DNA of 64,000 nucleotides from Maridesulfovibrio ferrireducens (GCF_900101105.1 NZ_FNGA01000001.1:310001-374000), one strand, 5' to 3'; positions 34,925 through 44,532 are shown, counted from the stretch's first letter. The notes: generated by a model not told the origin, from the letters alone. Numbers and translations: made by a program.

Positions 34925-35424
34925 ATTGGTAACACCTATACACTTTATTGTTCTCGGGATCAAGCACTTGTACGATTTTTATTCCGTACTAGCCCGTTCT
35001 AATGATTAATTATTCGTACAACTATTGATTCATCAAACATTAATACTGCATTAACTTTATACAATAACGAGGAATATTAATACATCAGAGTACAAAAGCG
35101 ATCAACGAATCAAGTTTATTATTAAATAAAGATGGATGCATTCGATAATCCAGTGAAATTCTATAGCATCATTCCTCTTTTCTTTCAAATATCATTTACA
35201 ATCTACTTTTTTGAATCACTCTATATTAAATGATCCACCTCTTCTTTTATCAAGCGTGTATTTAACAAGGTAAAACGTATATTTTATTCTACTACCAATC
35301 TATTTAAGTAAAATCTGCTCTGTTTTCTATCCATTTGATGGATATTCGTACAGGATGAAACAAACTGTCTCGAATGAAATTAGTACGGGCTGTTGAGCTT
35401 ATTGCCATATATAATTCGGCAAAA
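34925..35424. other. AT-rich region upstream of livG with GTACG motif cluster
   Basis: About 500 bases without a gene. Motifs TTGTACGA (34968), CCGTACTA (34984), TTCGTACAA (35013), TTCGTACAG (35345) and TAGTACGG (35381) are spaced over it, forming an inverted pair (34968/35014) and another (34984/35381). They probably bind a regulator of liv, which reads toward lower coordinates. The rest is AT-rich with no other clear structure. Confidence 0.45.
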
Positions 35425-35458
35425 AAAAGCCCTGTCCGCTAATGCGGACAGGGCTTTT
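35425..35458 (-). terminator. Terminator of aprBA-qmoABCD
   Basis: A perfect 15-base stem AAAAGCCCTGTCCGC/GCGGACAGGGCTTTT with a TAAT loop and flanking A/T runs. It lies 40 bases past the qmoD stop. Confidence 0.93.
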
Positions 35459-35498
35459 AAAAACTTCAACCTAAAAGGCTAAAGACGGGTAGATCGCT

Positions 35499-36179
35499 CT
35501 ACCAAGAGGAGTCACCGAATGGGTCACTACCGAAACCGAAAGAATCAGCAGGAGTTCCACCTGTTTCAGGAGCATTAGAGCCTCCAGCTGCAGGAGCTGC
35601 GCCGTCAGCAGGTGCGCCGGCAGCAACAGTTACAACACCATTCTTTTTAACGTCTTCGATCAAAGCGAGAAGTTCATCAACTTTGCCGATGTACTCTTCA
35701 ACTTTAGCCTGAGAAGTAACGATGACTTTGTCGCCTTCGCCTTTTCCGGAAGCTTCAAAAGCTTCACATTTGCCTTTGAATTCAGCGAGAGCTTTATCGG
35801 AAACACTAAGTTTTCCTTCTGCTGCTGCAAGCTTAACTTCAAGATCTTTAATAGTATCAGCCTGTGCTACAACGGTAGAACGGTAGTCAGCAAGTTTAGT
35901 GAAAATGCTGTCAACCTGTACCATCACGTCACCTGGAAGAGCGCCTACAGAAACGTTCTCGCCAAGACCTGCAACCTGACCTGTTTTCATTTTAGCTAGT
36001 TCAGGATGCTGTTCATAAATCCAAGCTTTTGCAAGAGCTGCTGCAAAAGGTTCGAATTCAGCGTCAATATCCTTCTGTGTCATATAGGACAGAAGTTCCT
36101 GAACGGAGTTATTGCTTTCGCCACCTTTAACATAAGCTACAAATGTGCTCATGGGGAAAGTTTTACGTGCTTCAGACAT
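35499..36179 (-). CDS. qmoD: QmoD, protein of the Qmo locus
   Basis: A 226-residue soluble protein following qmoC after 21 bases, with AGGAGG before the ATG, the position of qmoD (DVU0851) in Desulfovibrio vulgaris. The first 80 residues form a compact domain; residues 85-175 are helical coil; the last 40 are Ala/Gly/Pro-rich and end in GFGSDPFGDSSW. No cofactor motif is present. Its function is not known, though conservation next to qmoABC implies a role with that complex. Confidence 0.78.
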   Translation of the reverse strand: MSEARKTFPMSTFVAYVKGGESNNSVQELLSYMTQKDIDAEFEPFAAALAKAWIYEQHPELAKMKTGQVAGLGENVSVGALPGDVMVQVDSIFTKLADYRSTVVAQADTIKDLEVKLAAAEGKLSVSDKALAEFKGKCEAFEASGKGEGDKVIVTSQAKVEEYIGKVDELLALIEDVKKNGVVTVAAGAPADGAAPAAGGSNAPETGGTPADSFGFGSDPFGDSSW

Positions 36180-36200
36180 GGTTAAATCCTCCTTGCTCTA

Positions 36201-37421
36201 TTACAGAGTAAAAGTCTTTTCTTCACGGACCGGCATTGGTAGACGGCCGATGTGTTTTGCATAAGTTAAAGCTGCAGTCCTGTAGACCAGATGTCCAAGC
36301 TTGGACCACGGCAGATAGACAAACATCATAAACACGGCGACAAGATGCACATAGTACATGGGGTATGCAAGAATCGCGATGCCGAAGAGGCGAAGCAATT
36401 CACACATGATACCAGTTCCTGCAATTGTCCAGATAAGTCCAAGTAAGTACCAGTCATAATAGGTAGATACATGCGAGGAATCATCCTGATTCAAGCGGCG
36501 TTTGGTAAGCAGCAACAGTGAATAAACAAGCATTACTGCGCCAATGTTGGCAAGAATCTTAACCGGGTGCCACAGAGGCATCGGAGTATGACCGATAGCG
36601 GTAAGGAAGGGTATAACCTTTCCTCCCCAATGGGTAACAGCAACTATGCCTGTTACTACCATCAAGCAGATGAATGCGAGCATAAGGAACCTATGTCCAT
36701 TAAACTTCTGTTCATCAGCTTCATCGGATTCACCGCATTCTTTCCATTTGGAATGTGTCAGAAGTTCATTTCTGCAAACATCCACAAAGCACACCAAAAG
36801 ACTTGGTCTTTCAGATTTATCACCGACAGCAAAGACCTTTGGTTGATCTGCGAATGATCCGATAAGGTTTTTTACTCCTTTATAGAAGGTCCAAACCATG
36901 AAACCGAAAGCAATCATGAAGATCGGGTCAATAGTAAAATCGCCGGGGAAAAGATGCCCGTAAACGACTTTTCCATCTTTAAGAGGGAAGAAGGAACCAC
37001 GAACTCCTGCCATGATGAACCAAATCACCATGTAAATAGCTGCCGGGATAGCAATAAGCTTCGGCAGATGTTTCGGAGAGCTCATCCACTTACCAATAAA
37101 GGTTGGAGTTGCTATCTTCTGATAGGCTAGATTACGCATAGCTGCGAGCAAATCAGCAGGACGTGCGCCACGTGGGCACAAGTCGGAGCATGCTCCGCAG
37201 TTATGGCAAAGCCATATATCGATATCCTTAACAAGTTTATCTTTTAGGCCCCACTGAGCCCATACCATTTCCTTACGCGGATAAGGGTTGTCAGCAGGCG
37301 ACAGAGGACAGGCTACACTGCAAGTTGCGCACTGATAGCACTTTTTGACTGCGTCTCCACCGACTTCCTGGAGCTCTTTGATAAACTGCAGATCCGGTTT
37401 GATGCGAACATCTTTTTCCAT
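36201..37421 (-). CDS. qmoC: Quinone-interacting membrane-bound oxidoreductase subunit C
   Basis: Membrane anchor of the Qmo complex. Residues 20-110 form an HdrC-like ferredoxin domain with CYQCATCSVACPLSP and CHNCGACSDLCPRGARP, two [4Fe-4S] sites. The C-terminal 250 residues are membrane helices with histidines for heme b (HdrE-like). 406 residues. AGGAGG lies before the ATG. Qmo takes electrons from menaquinol and passes them to AprBA. Confidence 0.95.
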   Translation of the reverse strand: MEKDVRIKPDLQFIKELQEVGGDAVKKCYQCATCSVACPLSPADNPYPRKEMVWAQWGLKDKLVKDIDIWLCHNCGACSDLCPRGARPADLLAAMRNLAYQKIATPTFIGKWMSSPKHLPKLIAIPAAIYMVIWFIMAGVRGSFFPLKDGKVVYGHLFPGDFTIDPIFMIAFGFMVWTFYKGVKNLIGSFADQPKVFAVGDKSERPSLLVCFVDVCRNELLTHSKWKECGESDEADEQKFNGHRFLMLAFICLMVVTGIVAVTHWGGKVIPFLTAIGHTPMPLWHPVKILANIGAVMLVYSLLLLTKRRLNQDDSSHVSTYYDWYLLGLIWTIAGTGIMCELLRLFGIAILAYPMYYVHLVAVFMMFVYLPWSKLGHLVYRTAALTYAKHIGRLPMPVREEKTFTL

Positions 37422-37435
37422 ATCGCGTCTACCTC

Positions 37436-39736
37436 CTAGTAGCCCTTGAACGGGTTGGGACCAATCTTGATCATGTCATTAACAAAGGTATCGATAAGGT
37501 CAGAAACCTTGTCGTATTCGTCAATGGCGAGTTCGGACTGGACAACACGTTCAGGTTCGACGCCAAGTCTCTTGAGAGAATCAGCAACGTTTTCCATACG
37601 GCGGTTACACAGTTCAGAACCTTTCACAAAGTGGCACTGATAATCTTCACCGTACTTACATCCGAGCAACAGAACTCCATCAATACCCTTACTCATAGCA
37701 TCTGCAATCCAGATGGTATTCACAGAGCCGAGACAGCGAACAGGAATTACACGAACATAAGGGGACCAGCCTTTACCTCGCATGGCAGCCATGTCGAGTG
37801 CAGGGTAAGCATCGTTTTCGCAAGCGAGCACGATAAATCTAGGACCACCTTCTTCCATGTCATCAGGTACTTGAACCTGCTTAATCATGGAACCGATCAT
37901 GTCGATATTGTAATTGTCAAATCCGATTACACGCTCAGGGCAGGCACCCATACAGGTACCACAGCGACGGCAGCGTGACGGATTCGGCTTTGGTGTTCCT
38001 TTTTCATCATCATCAAGTGCACCGAAAGGACATTCTTCTGTGCAACGTTTACACTGTGTGCAACGCATGAAGTTGAATACAGGATAGGTATTGTCACCGG
38101 AGCGAGGGTGAACAGCTACACCGTGATTGGCGGAGTTGATACACTGGATCGCTTTGAGAACAGCACCGGCTGCATCTTCCCTTGCAAGTCCCATAGTCAT
38201 GGGCTGACGAACACAACCGGCGGCATAAACACCGGTACGGCGTGTTTCATAAGGGAAACAGATGTAATTGGAATCTGCAAATCCGTCGAACTGTTTGAGA
38301 TCGGGGAATGCAGGTCCTTGTCTATATACGAGGTTGATGGTCGGATCGTGAGCAGTGGTTGGAACCATGCCTGTAGGAACAACGACCAGATCAGCCTGAA
38401 TTTCAATATTTTCACCGAGAAGAGTATTGCTTGCAGCAACAACCATGGAACTGCCCTCTTCCGTAATGGAAGTAACAGTACCTTTGGTCAGCATGATGCC
38501 TGGATCATCCTGAGCAGCACGATAGTAACGCTCATTCACACCCGGAACCATCATGTGGTCATAGATGATGTATGCAATGCCGTTTGAGTTCATTTCACGA
38601 ACGTAGTTGGCCTGCTTGAGAGCTACAAGACTGCTGAGTTCTGCGCTGTAAGGAAGATGTTTATAGGATTCCATATCCTCGTAAACGAATGCGTCTTCTT
38701 CTCCCTCTACTTTTGCAGCATCAGCCACTACTTTTGCGTCAGCGTCATCAGAAGCAACCTGCTCGTCAGAACGATTAGCATAAGCATCTTCTTCTGCTGC
38801 AAACTTTGCTTCACTGAGGCGTGTATCAAGAACAAAAGCAACAGACGATGCGTCCATTTTTCCTGCTTTGACCATTGCTTCAAATTCAGCAGCAGTAACA
38901 ACTTTGGAAGAACCGTAACCCATAGGCTCAACATACTTAGTATCCTGAGGAACCCAACCGGTAGCAAGAACAAGTGCACCAACTGGCAGTTCTTCTTTGC
39001 TGGAACCAACTGTTACGCTGGCTGTATAATCACCGGGAGCACCTTCAAGAGTATCAAGATGAGCGGATTTTAGAACTTTAATTCTGGAGTTTGATTCAAC
39101 TTCAGCAATCAGAGCTTCAATTCCGGTTTCATGAGCTTCGAGGTAGGGATATGAAAGTGGGAAAGTCTTATACATAGTGGCAGCTTTACCGCCAAGAGTA
39201 TCAGCTTTCTCTACCAGAATTACGTCGTGGTTGGTCTTTGCTGCATAAAGAGCTGCGGTAAGACCGGTAAAACCACCACCAAGAACCATAACAACCTTAG
39301 TAGAACCTATAATCTGATTTTCAGAGGTGTTACCTTTGGTTAGTTTAGTGATTCCCATTCTGACATATTCATTTGCCATTATTTTGAGGAGTTCAGGAAC
39401 TTCTCCGTTTGGATCAGGCAATGTGCCGTCAGGGTTCCTGAAAACCTTGATGCACTGTTCACGTAGATTAACACGTTCAACCATGACGTTGTCAAAATTG
39501 AAAATGTCCCAATCTACGCGAGGGCTTGTGCCGCAGATACAGACTGCATCGACGTTGCCAGCGTCGATATCTTCCTGAATAAGCTTTCTTCCTTCTTCGC
39601 TGTTTAGTCTCGGGTGACACTTGATCACCGGACACTCGCTTGCGCAAACCTTACTGACTACTTCAGCAAGGTCTTCAGCTATAAGGTAAGGAGAAATGCT
39701 TGCTTGGTCGAAATAAACTCCGATTTTTTCGGGCAC
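37436..39736 (-). CDS. qmoB: Quinone-interacting membrane-bound oxidoreductase subunit B
   Basis: HdrA-like flavoprotein of 766 residues, starting at GTG with GGAGG upstream. An FAD site is seen at VMVLGGGFTGLTAALYAAKTN (about 153). Two ferredoxin motifs, CTQCKRCTEECPFGAL and CRRCGTCMGACPERV, are near 570-610. The last 140 residues are MvhD-like (VIPVRCLGSVNTIWIADA, GCKYGEDYQCHF). It follows qmoA after six bases. Confidence 0.96.
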   Translation of the reverse strand: MPEKIGVYFDQASISPYLIAEDLAEVVSKVCASECPVIKCHPRLNSEEGRKLIQEDIDAGNVDAVCICGTSPRVDWDIFNFDNVMVERVNLREQCIKVFRNPDGTLPDPNGEVPELLKIMANEYVRMGITKLTKGNTSENQIIGSTKVVMVLGGGFTGLTAALYAAKTNHDVILVEKADTLGGKAATMYKTFPLSYPYLEAHETGIEALIAEVESNSRIKVLKSAHLDTLEGAPGDYTASVTVGSSKEELPVGALVLATGWVPQDTKYVEPMGYGSSKVVTAAEFEAMVKAGKMDASSVAFVLDTRLSEAKFAAEEDAYANRSDEQVASDDADAKVVADAAKVEGEEDAFVYEDMESYKHLPYSAELSSLVALKQANYVREMNSNGIAYIIYDHMMVPGVNERYYRAAQDDPGIMLTKGTVTSITEEGSSMVVAASNTLLGENIEIQADLVVVPTGMVPTTAHDPTINLVYRQGPAFPDLKQFDGFADSNYICFPYETRRTGVYAAGCVRQPMTMGLAREDAAGAVLKAIQCINSANHGVAVHPRSGDNTYPVFNFMRCTQCKRCTEECPFGALDDDEKGTPKPNPSRCRRCGTCMGACPERVIGFDNYNIDMIGSMIKQVQVPDDMEEGGPRFIVLACENDAYPALDMAAMRGKGWSPYVRVIPVRCLGSVNTIWIADAMSKGIDGVLLLGCKYGEDYQCHFVKGSELCNRRMENVADSLKRLGVEPERVVQSELAIDEYDKVSDLIDTFVNDMIKIGPNPFKGY

Positions 39737-39742
39737 GTCGAC

Positions 39743-40981
39743 TTACCTCCCTATCACCGTTTGAATCGCTTTCAGAGCGGCGGCGGTACCTGACTGGGCT
39801 GTCTTTGTGACGTCCAGAGGTTGCCTTGCACACCCGGCGGCGAAAATGCCTTGTTCTTCTCCGCCTATAATGAAGCCCTGATCATCAACCTGCACTCCGG
39901 AAGGAACCGGAACACCTGCGAGACTAGGCTGCATTCCGGTAGCCAAGACAATGAGATCATGCTCATTCTGCGCCTTAATACCGGTTTCAGCATCCTCAAC
40001 TGTGACGAGAACATTGCCAGAACCGGAAACTTCGATAACTTCAGCGACCTTACCTTTAACGGCGTTGATCTTGTCATCAGAAAGAATACGTTTGGCAAAT
40101 TTATCGTAACGGCCCGGAGTACGAAGGTCGATGTAATAAACAGTAACCTTTGCATCAGGGTACTGCTCACGAACATAAGCGGCCTGCTTCAAAGAAGCCA
40201 TGCAGCAAATGTATGAACAGTAATTGAGATGATTTTCGTCACGTGAACCCGCACATTGTACGAACGCGACATTTTTTGGCCGAGCACCGTCAGAAGGACG
40301 GACAATCATGCCGCTTGTAGGACCACTGGGAGCTGCAAGACGTTCCATCTGCATATTAGTAATGCAGTTCTGTACAGTTCCAGCACCAAGATTTGAAAGT
40401 TTAGTTACATCGTAAGGCTTCCAACCGGTAGCATAAACGATGGAACCGACATTGAGAGTGATGACCTTTTCTTCGTCTTTGAGATCGATAGCATCGATTC
40501 CTTCGAGAAGTTTGAGGTCAGCATCAGTACAGTTTTCCTTTTCAAGGACGTATCTTGCGGGGAACGCAAAAGGAACATCCATGTAAAGGGCTTTACGGTC
40601 ACAGAGTTTGAATTCGAATTCATCGGTAACGTTATTGGAAAGTTTTGCGATGACTTCGGTTAAATCAATACTGCCGGGACCGACATACCTAGGCTTGATG
40701 CGGATTTTGACTTCAAAATCCCCTTTAGAACCACTGATGGATTCTACTTCAGCCAAGGTAAAGAACTTTACGTTCTTATTGTTTTTGATTCTCTGAAATT
40801 GAATCTCCAGACCGCAGGAAGGGGGACACAGCTTTGGAAAATACTTATTCAGCTGCATCACTCGGCCACCCAGGAATGGCGCCTTCTCCACGATGAAGAC
40901 TTCATGGCCTACTTCAGCGGCTTCGAGTGCAGCAGTTATTCCGCTGAACCCGCCACCAACGACAAGTATGCTTTTTGACAT
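39743..40981 (-). CDS. qmoA: Quinone-interacting membrane-bound oxidoreductase subunit A
   Basis: HdrA-like flavoprotein of 412 residues, beginning KSILVVGGGFSGITAALEAAE (FAD). PKLCPPSCGLEIQF follows at about 50. It is the first qmo gene, after a 162-base gap from aprA that contains two hairpins. AGGAGG lies seven bases before the ATG. It forms a cytoplasmic complex with QmoB. Confidence 0.96.
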   Translation of the reverse strand: MSKSILVVGGGFSGITAALEAAEVGHEVFIVEKAPFLGGRVMQLNKYFPKLCPPSCGLEIQFQRIKNNKNVKFFTLAEVESISGSKGDFEVKIRIKPRYVGPGSIDLTEVIAKLSNNVTDEFEFKLCDRKALYMDVPFAFPARYVLEKENCTDADLKLLEGIDAIDLKDEEKVITLNVGSIVYATGWKPYDVTKLSNLGAGTVQNCITNMQMERLAAPSGPTSGMIVRPSDGARPKNVAFVQCAGSRDENHLNYCSYICCMASLKQAAYVREQYPDAKVTVYYIDLRTPGRYDKFAKRILSDDKINAVKGKVAEVIEVSGSGNVLVTVEDAETGIKAQNEHDLIVLATGMQPSLAGVPVPSGVQVDDQGFIIGGEEQGIFAAGCARQPLDVTKTAQSGTAAALKAIQTVIGR

Positions 40982-41018
40982 TCTCTATCCTCCTGAACTC
41001 TTTGAGGCCTTAGCCATA

Positions 41019-41075
41019 AAATGGCCCAAATCCGGACACCGACCGCTTTGGTCGCAATTCGGATTCAGACCATTT
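41019..41075 (-). promoter_or_regulatory. Long nested hairpin upstream of qmoA
   Basis: Three nested complementary arms: AAATGG/CCATTT, AATCCG/CGGATT and GACC/GGTC, with small internal loops, make a 57-base stem-loop that ends about 38 bases before the qmoA ATG. No U-run follows. Together with the hairpin at 41098 it fills most of the gap between aprA and qmoA. It may set the aprBA-to-qmo expression ratio by RNA processing. Confidence 0.6.
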
Positions 41076-41097
41076 CAGCGCTCCCGCCAGATAAGAA

Positions 41098-41125
41098 CGG
41101 CTGCGGGCCGTTAAGCCCGCAGCCG
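41098..41125 (-). terminator. Terminator-like hairpin after aprA
   Basis: An eleven-base perfect stem, CGGCTGCGGGC/GCCCGCAGCCG, with a six-base loop, 19 bases after the aprA stop. Transcript-sense following bases are TTCTTATCTGG, not a full U-run, so partial termination or RNA 3'-end protection is more likely than complete stop, since qmo follows. Confidence 0.6.
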
Positions 41126-41143
41126 CGTAGTCTCATGCCTATA

Positions 41144-43135
41144 TTAAACAGGGATGATCTGGTGGTATGCTTTCTTGAAAATGACGGTTTCGCCTTTTTC
41201 AACATCGTATTTGGAGTTTACGAAGCATTTCCAGTTGGTGTCATCAAGACCCATGAAGTCTCCGCGGTAGTAGAATCCAGGATAACGGGATTCTTCACGG
41301 AAGCTGATGTGCTGCAAATGCAGGCGTACAGTCCACAATCTGTGGAACTGTTCCCAACAACGCATCAATTCGTGGAGGTCACGTGCAGCCAATTTCAGAC
41401 TATCTTCTTCCAGCATTCCAAGAAGCTTGAAACCTGTAGTTAGAAGAGCGCCGGAAGTGACGTACATTGTTCCACAACCACCACCGTACTCATCGGTGCA
41501 CTTTACGAGGCGCATCATGAAGTTCTTAGGAGTGATATAACTAGGATTGACAACTGGGCAAGTAGAAACAGATTTGCCTGCTTCGTAAGTGTACCAAGGC
41601 TGGTACAATTCTTTAGCGAGGTCAGCAATGTTTTCTTTCAGTGTTGGTTTGAAGTCTTTGTGATCTACACACCAACGAACCATCTGCTTACCAACTATAC
41701 GGCCTTCAGCATGTGAACCGGAAGAGAACTTATGGCCGGAAGCACCGACACCATCAGCACAAGTGAAGAGACCGTTAACAGTAGTCATACGGTTGTAGAC
41801 TTTACCGTTATCAGCTTTCACTTTGTAATCTTCAGGAACCCATTCTTCGTCAGGACCGGATGTCCAGATACCACAACAACCGGAGTGAGATCCGAGAAGG
41901 TATGGTTCAGTAGGCATGATTTCAGAACCAGATTCTTCTGGTTTGATATTCATACATGCCCAGAGGTTGGCCTGGCCAACACACATGTCAAGGAAATCTT
42001 CCCAAGCTTCAGACTCAAGGTGCTTCTGCTCAGCGGGAGAAAGTTCTTTGAAAGTGTTCTGAAGCGCAGTAGCGGTATCCATGTAAATTGGACCGCGACC
42101 TTCGCGCATTTCACGAAGCATCATGTGGTTACGGAGACAAGTAGGAATTACATGTCCTTTAGCGTATCCACGATCTTCATAAGGTTTGAGCATTGCGCGG
42201 TTTGTTTCGCAATAGTCTTCACCTTTATAGTTGGTTGCTTTAGCTTTGAAAAGCAAGAACCATGCACCAACAGGTCCGTAACCGTCTTTAAAACGAGCAG
42301 GTACGAAGCGGTTTTCCATCATGGTCATTTCAGCGCCAACCTGAGCACACATAGTATAAGTGGAACCTGCGTTCCATACTGGATACCATGCACGACCCAT
42401 ACCTTCACCAGTGGAACGAGGACGGAATACGTTTACAGCACCACCGCAAGCTACTACAGCTGCGTTGCACTTGAATACGTATACTTTGTTCTCACGAGTG
42501 GAGAAACCAACAGCACCAGCGATGCGGTTTGGCTCATTAGCGTCGAGGAGCATTTTTACGATGAAGATACGTTCCATGTAGCCATCTTCGCCGAGAGCTA
42601 ATTTAGCTGCTTCAGCAACGATACACTTGTAGGATTCACCGTTGATCATCATCTGCCAACGTCCGGAACGAACGCAAGCGTCGCCGTTACGCAGGGAGAG
42701 GCCAGCAGCCTTTGCCTGAGCACCGTCGAGGTTTTTACCATCTTTTTTGATCCAGCAAGGAAGGCCCCACTCTTCAAAAAGATGAACGGAATCATCAACG
42801 TGACGACCTAAGTCAAAGATAAGGTCTTCACGGACGATGCCCATGAGGTCAGTACGAACCATGCGGACGTAATCGTCAGCATTGTTTTCACCGAGGTATG
42901 TATTAATAGCGGAAAGGCCCTGTGCGATAGCACCGGAACGTTCCATGGCGGCTTTGTCGAGAAGCAGGATGGAGAGATCTCCACCAGCTTTCTGGATCCA
43001 ACGGCATGCTTCGTAAGCAACACCGCAGTTACCCATACCACCACCGACGAGAAGAAGATCAACGTCTTTTTCTATCAGTTCTGGTTCTGCAAGCGCAACG
43101 CCCTTGGCAGCTTCTTTAGTAGGGAGCAGAGGCAT
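41144..43135 (-). CDS. aprA: Adenylylsulfate (APS) reductase alpha subunit
   Basis: Reduces APS to sulfite and AMP at an FAD. The 663-residue protein is normal for AprA. FAD motif LLVGGGMGNCGVAYEACRW lies near the N-terminus; RGDFMGLDDTNWKCFVNSKY is near the C-terminus. Codon use is biased as for a highly expressed gene. GAGGAGG precedes the ATG by six bases. AprB is upstream, with a 67-base gap. Confidence 0.97.
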   Translation of the reverse strand: MPLLPTKEAAKGVALAEPELIEKDVDLLLVGGGMGNCGVAYEACRWIQKAGGDLSILLLDKAAMERSGAIAQGLSAINTYLGENNADDYVRMVRTDLMGIVREDLIFDLGRHVDDSVHLFEEWGLPCWIKKDGKNLDGAQAKAAGLSLRNGDACVRSGRWQMMINGESYKCIVAEAAKLALGEDGYMERIFIVKMLLDANEPNRIAGAVGFSTRENKVYVFKCNAAVVACGGAVNVFRPRSTGEGMGRAWYPVWNAGSTYTMCAQVGAEMTMMENRFVPARFKDGYGPVGAWFLLFKAKATNYKGEDYCETNRAMLKPYEDRGYAKGHVIPTCLRNHMMLREMREGRGPIYMDTATALQNTFKELSPAEQKHLESEAWEDFLDMCVGQANLWACMNIKPEESGSEIMPTEPYLLGSHSGCCGIWTSGPDEEWVPEDYKVKADNGKVYNRMTTVNGLFTCADGVGASGHKFSSGSHAEGRIVGKQMVRWCVDHKDFKPTLKENIADLAKELYQPWYTYEAGKSVSTCPVVNPSYITPKNFMMRLVKCTDEYGGGCGTMYVTSGALLTTGFKLLGMLEEDSLKLAARDLHELMRCWEQFHRLWTVRLHLQHISFREESRYPGFYYRGDFMGLDDTNWKCFVNSKYDVEKGETVIFKKAYHQIIPV

Positions 43136-43202
43136 GTGTCCTCCTCAGTATGTTACAAATTTCTTAGATTTAATCACAATGTTGCGAACAACAAATTAAT
43201 GA

Positions 43203-43688
43203 TTAAAGCAGATCCTTTATTACTAAAGTCTTACCTGCATCGCCAACTTCAAGTTTATTACCGGCAACAACCTGCGGTACAGCAAGTTCTGTTTCGGTGA
43301 AAAGAAGTTCGCTATCAAGATCAGCTGGTTCTGGTTTTCCTTCGTAAGGATTAATAGAACCTTCAGGAGTAGTACGGATAGGAAACTTGAAACGTTTAAC
43401 ATCACCATTACGGAACTTAACAGTCCACATAATGTCTTCAGCTGAACGCATAGGAATAGAAGTTCCGCCCATAGGTGCGAAATCGCCATAAGGACGAGCT
43501 TCGATAGCGCCCTGAGGACAAATTTTCACGCAGGAGTAACACTCCCAACATGCATCTGGTTCCTGATTGTAAGCCCGCATTTCTTCGGGGTCCAATATCA
43601 TGAGATCATTCGGGCAGATGTACATACAGGCGGTCTTTTCTCCACCCTTGCAGCCATCACACTTTTCCGGATTGACAAAGGTCGGCAT
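43203..43688 (-). CDS. aprB: Adenylylsulfate (APS) reductase beta subunit
   Basis: Electron-transfer subunit with two [4Fe-4S] clusters: CDGCKGGEKTACMYICP and CWECYSCVKICPQGA. The C-terminal part wraps AprA. 161 residues. TAGGAGG lies nine bases before the ATG. It is the first gene of the aprBA-qmoABCD run, facing sat across the divergent region. Confidence 0.97.
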   Translation of the reverse strand: MPTFVNPEKCDGCKGGEKTACMYICPNDLMILDPEEMRAYNQEPDACWECYSCVKICPQGAIEARPYGDFAPMGGTSIPMRSAEDIMWTVKFRNGDVKRFKFPIRTTPEGSINPYEGKPEPADLDSELLFTETELAVPQVVAGNKLEVGDAGKTLVIKDLL

Positions 43689-44338
43689 ACCTAGTCCTCC
43701 TAAAAGTTAAAGTTATCAATCACCGACAACATCCTTAACCATTTATATTCTTGCCTTTAAGTTCAAGGCTCGAGGTCAATTGACTATCAAGCCCGACAAA
43801 AGGTGTCAAGACGAAAGTGAAATTTAGAACAAGCTCATTTCAACGAACAGTTGCAACCCGAGAGAAAACAACATTTTGGAGAAGCGGAAAGCGCTACGAT
43901 AAATTAGATGAGACCAAAACAAGCGCTTAAGCGTGTTCTATTATTCAGAGCTTTTAGTTCATTCCAGCCTTCCATTGCAAGCCTTTTTTTAAGTTTGTTA
44001 CATAAAGTTAACTTTTAACCTAACATCCCGTAATTGAAATAAAATTATTTGGATTTTACCCAGACCTTATCTAGACTTTATTACACATAATTCTATATAA
44101 ATACTAAACTAGAAGCTGTTTTGGCTGCGAGTCATCACCTGAATCTATCTTTAAAAATAAATTGGAAGATTTAATTCAATACTATTCCCAATCAATAGTA
44201 CCCAGCAAACAACTTAATAAGACCATTCTCCCCCTCATCGTGACGCATAAACACTCAAATTAAAACAGATTAACTCCAGCACTGCAGTCCGACCAAAAGA
44301 CACTTTGTGAAAAAAATGCTTTCCTTTTAATTTTGCCC

Positions 44339-44356
44339 TTGACATTTCTTTCACAA
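44339..44356 (+). promoter_or_regulatory. Operator-like palindrome upstream of sat
   Basis: TTGACA-N6-TCACAA matches TTGTGA-N6-TCACAA at ten of twelve positions. That pattern is the type used by CRP/FNR-family HcpR, and Rex uses similar half-sites; both regulators have been linked to sulfate-reduction genes in Desulfovibrio. A further half-site TTTGTGAAA at 44304 lies 35 bases away in the opposite orientation. The TTGACA also looks like a -35 element. Confidence 0.5.
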
Positions 44357-44472
44357 AGGATTCATAAGTCCATTTAAGAATTATGAAAAAGCAAATAACG
44401 ATGCGCTTTGTATCTGAATGAGCTCTACTAATAATACTTGTTTTAAAATTTCGTTCTGCGGACCGTGCCTTC

Positions 44473-44532
44473 TATAATATGAAGAGCAGACCTCATTTAA
44501 GAGGCGGAGAGATATTCCTCTAATGGTTCCGC
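44473..44532 (+). promoter_or_regulatory. Sat -10 box and leader hairpin
   Basis: TATAAT at 44473-44478 predicts a start near 44485; the -35 region is weak, suggesting activator dependence. The leader then contains CCTC...GAGG (44491-44504) and a longer stem GCGG-AGAG/CTCT-CCGC (about 44505-44532), both before the ribosome site AAGGAG. Confidence 0.4.

Noticed and set aside
41732-42601. 289-codon frame antisense to aprA
   Set aside because: It mirrors the strongly biased codons of aprA; the aprA product is unmistakable.
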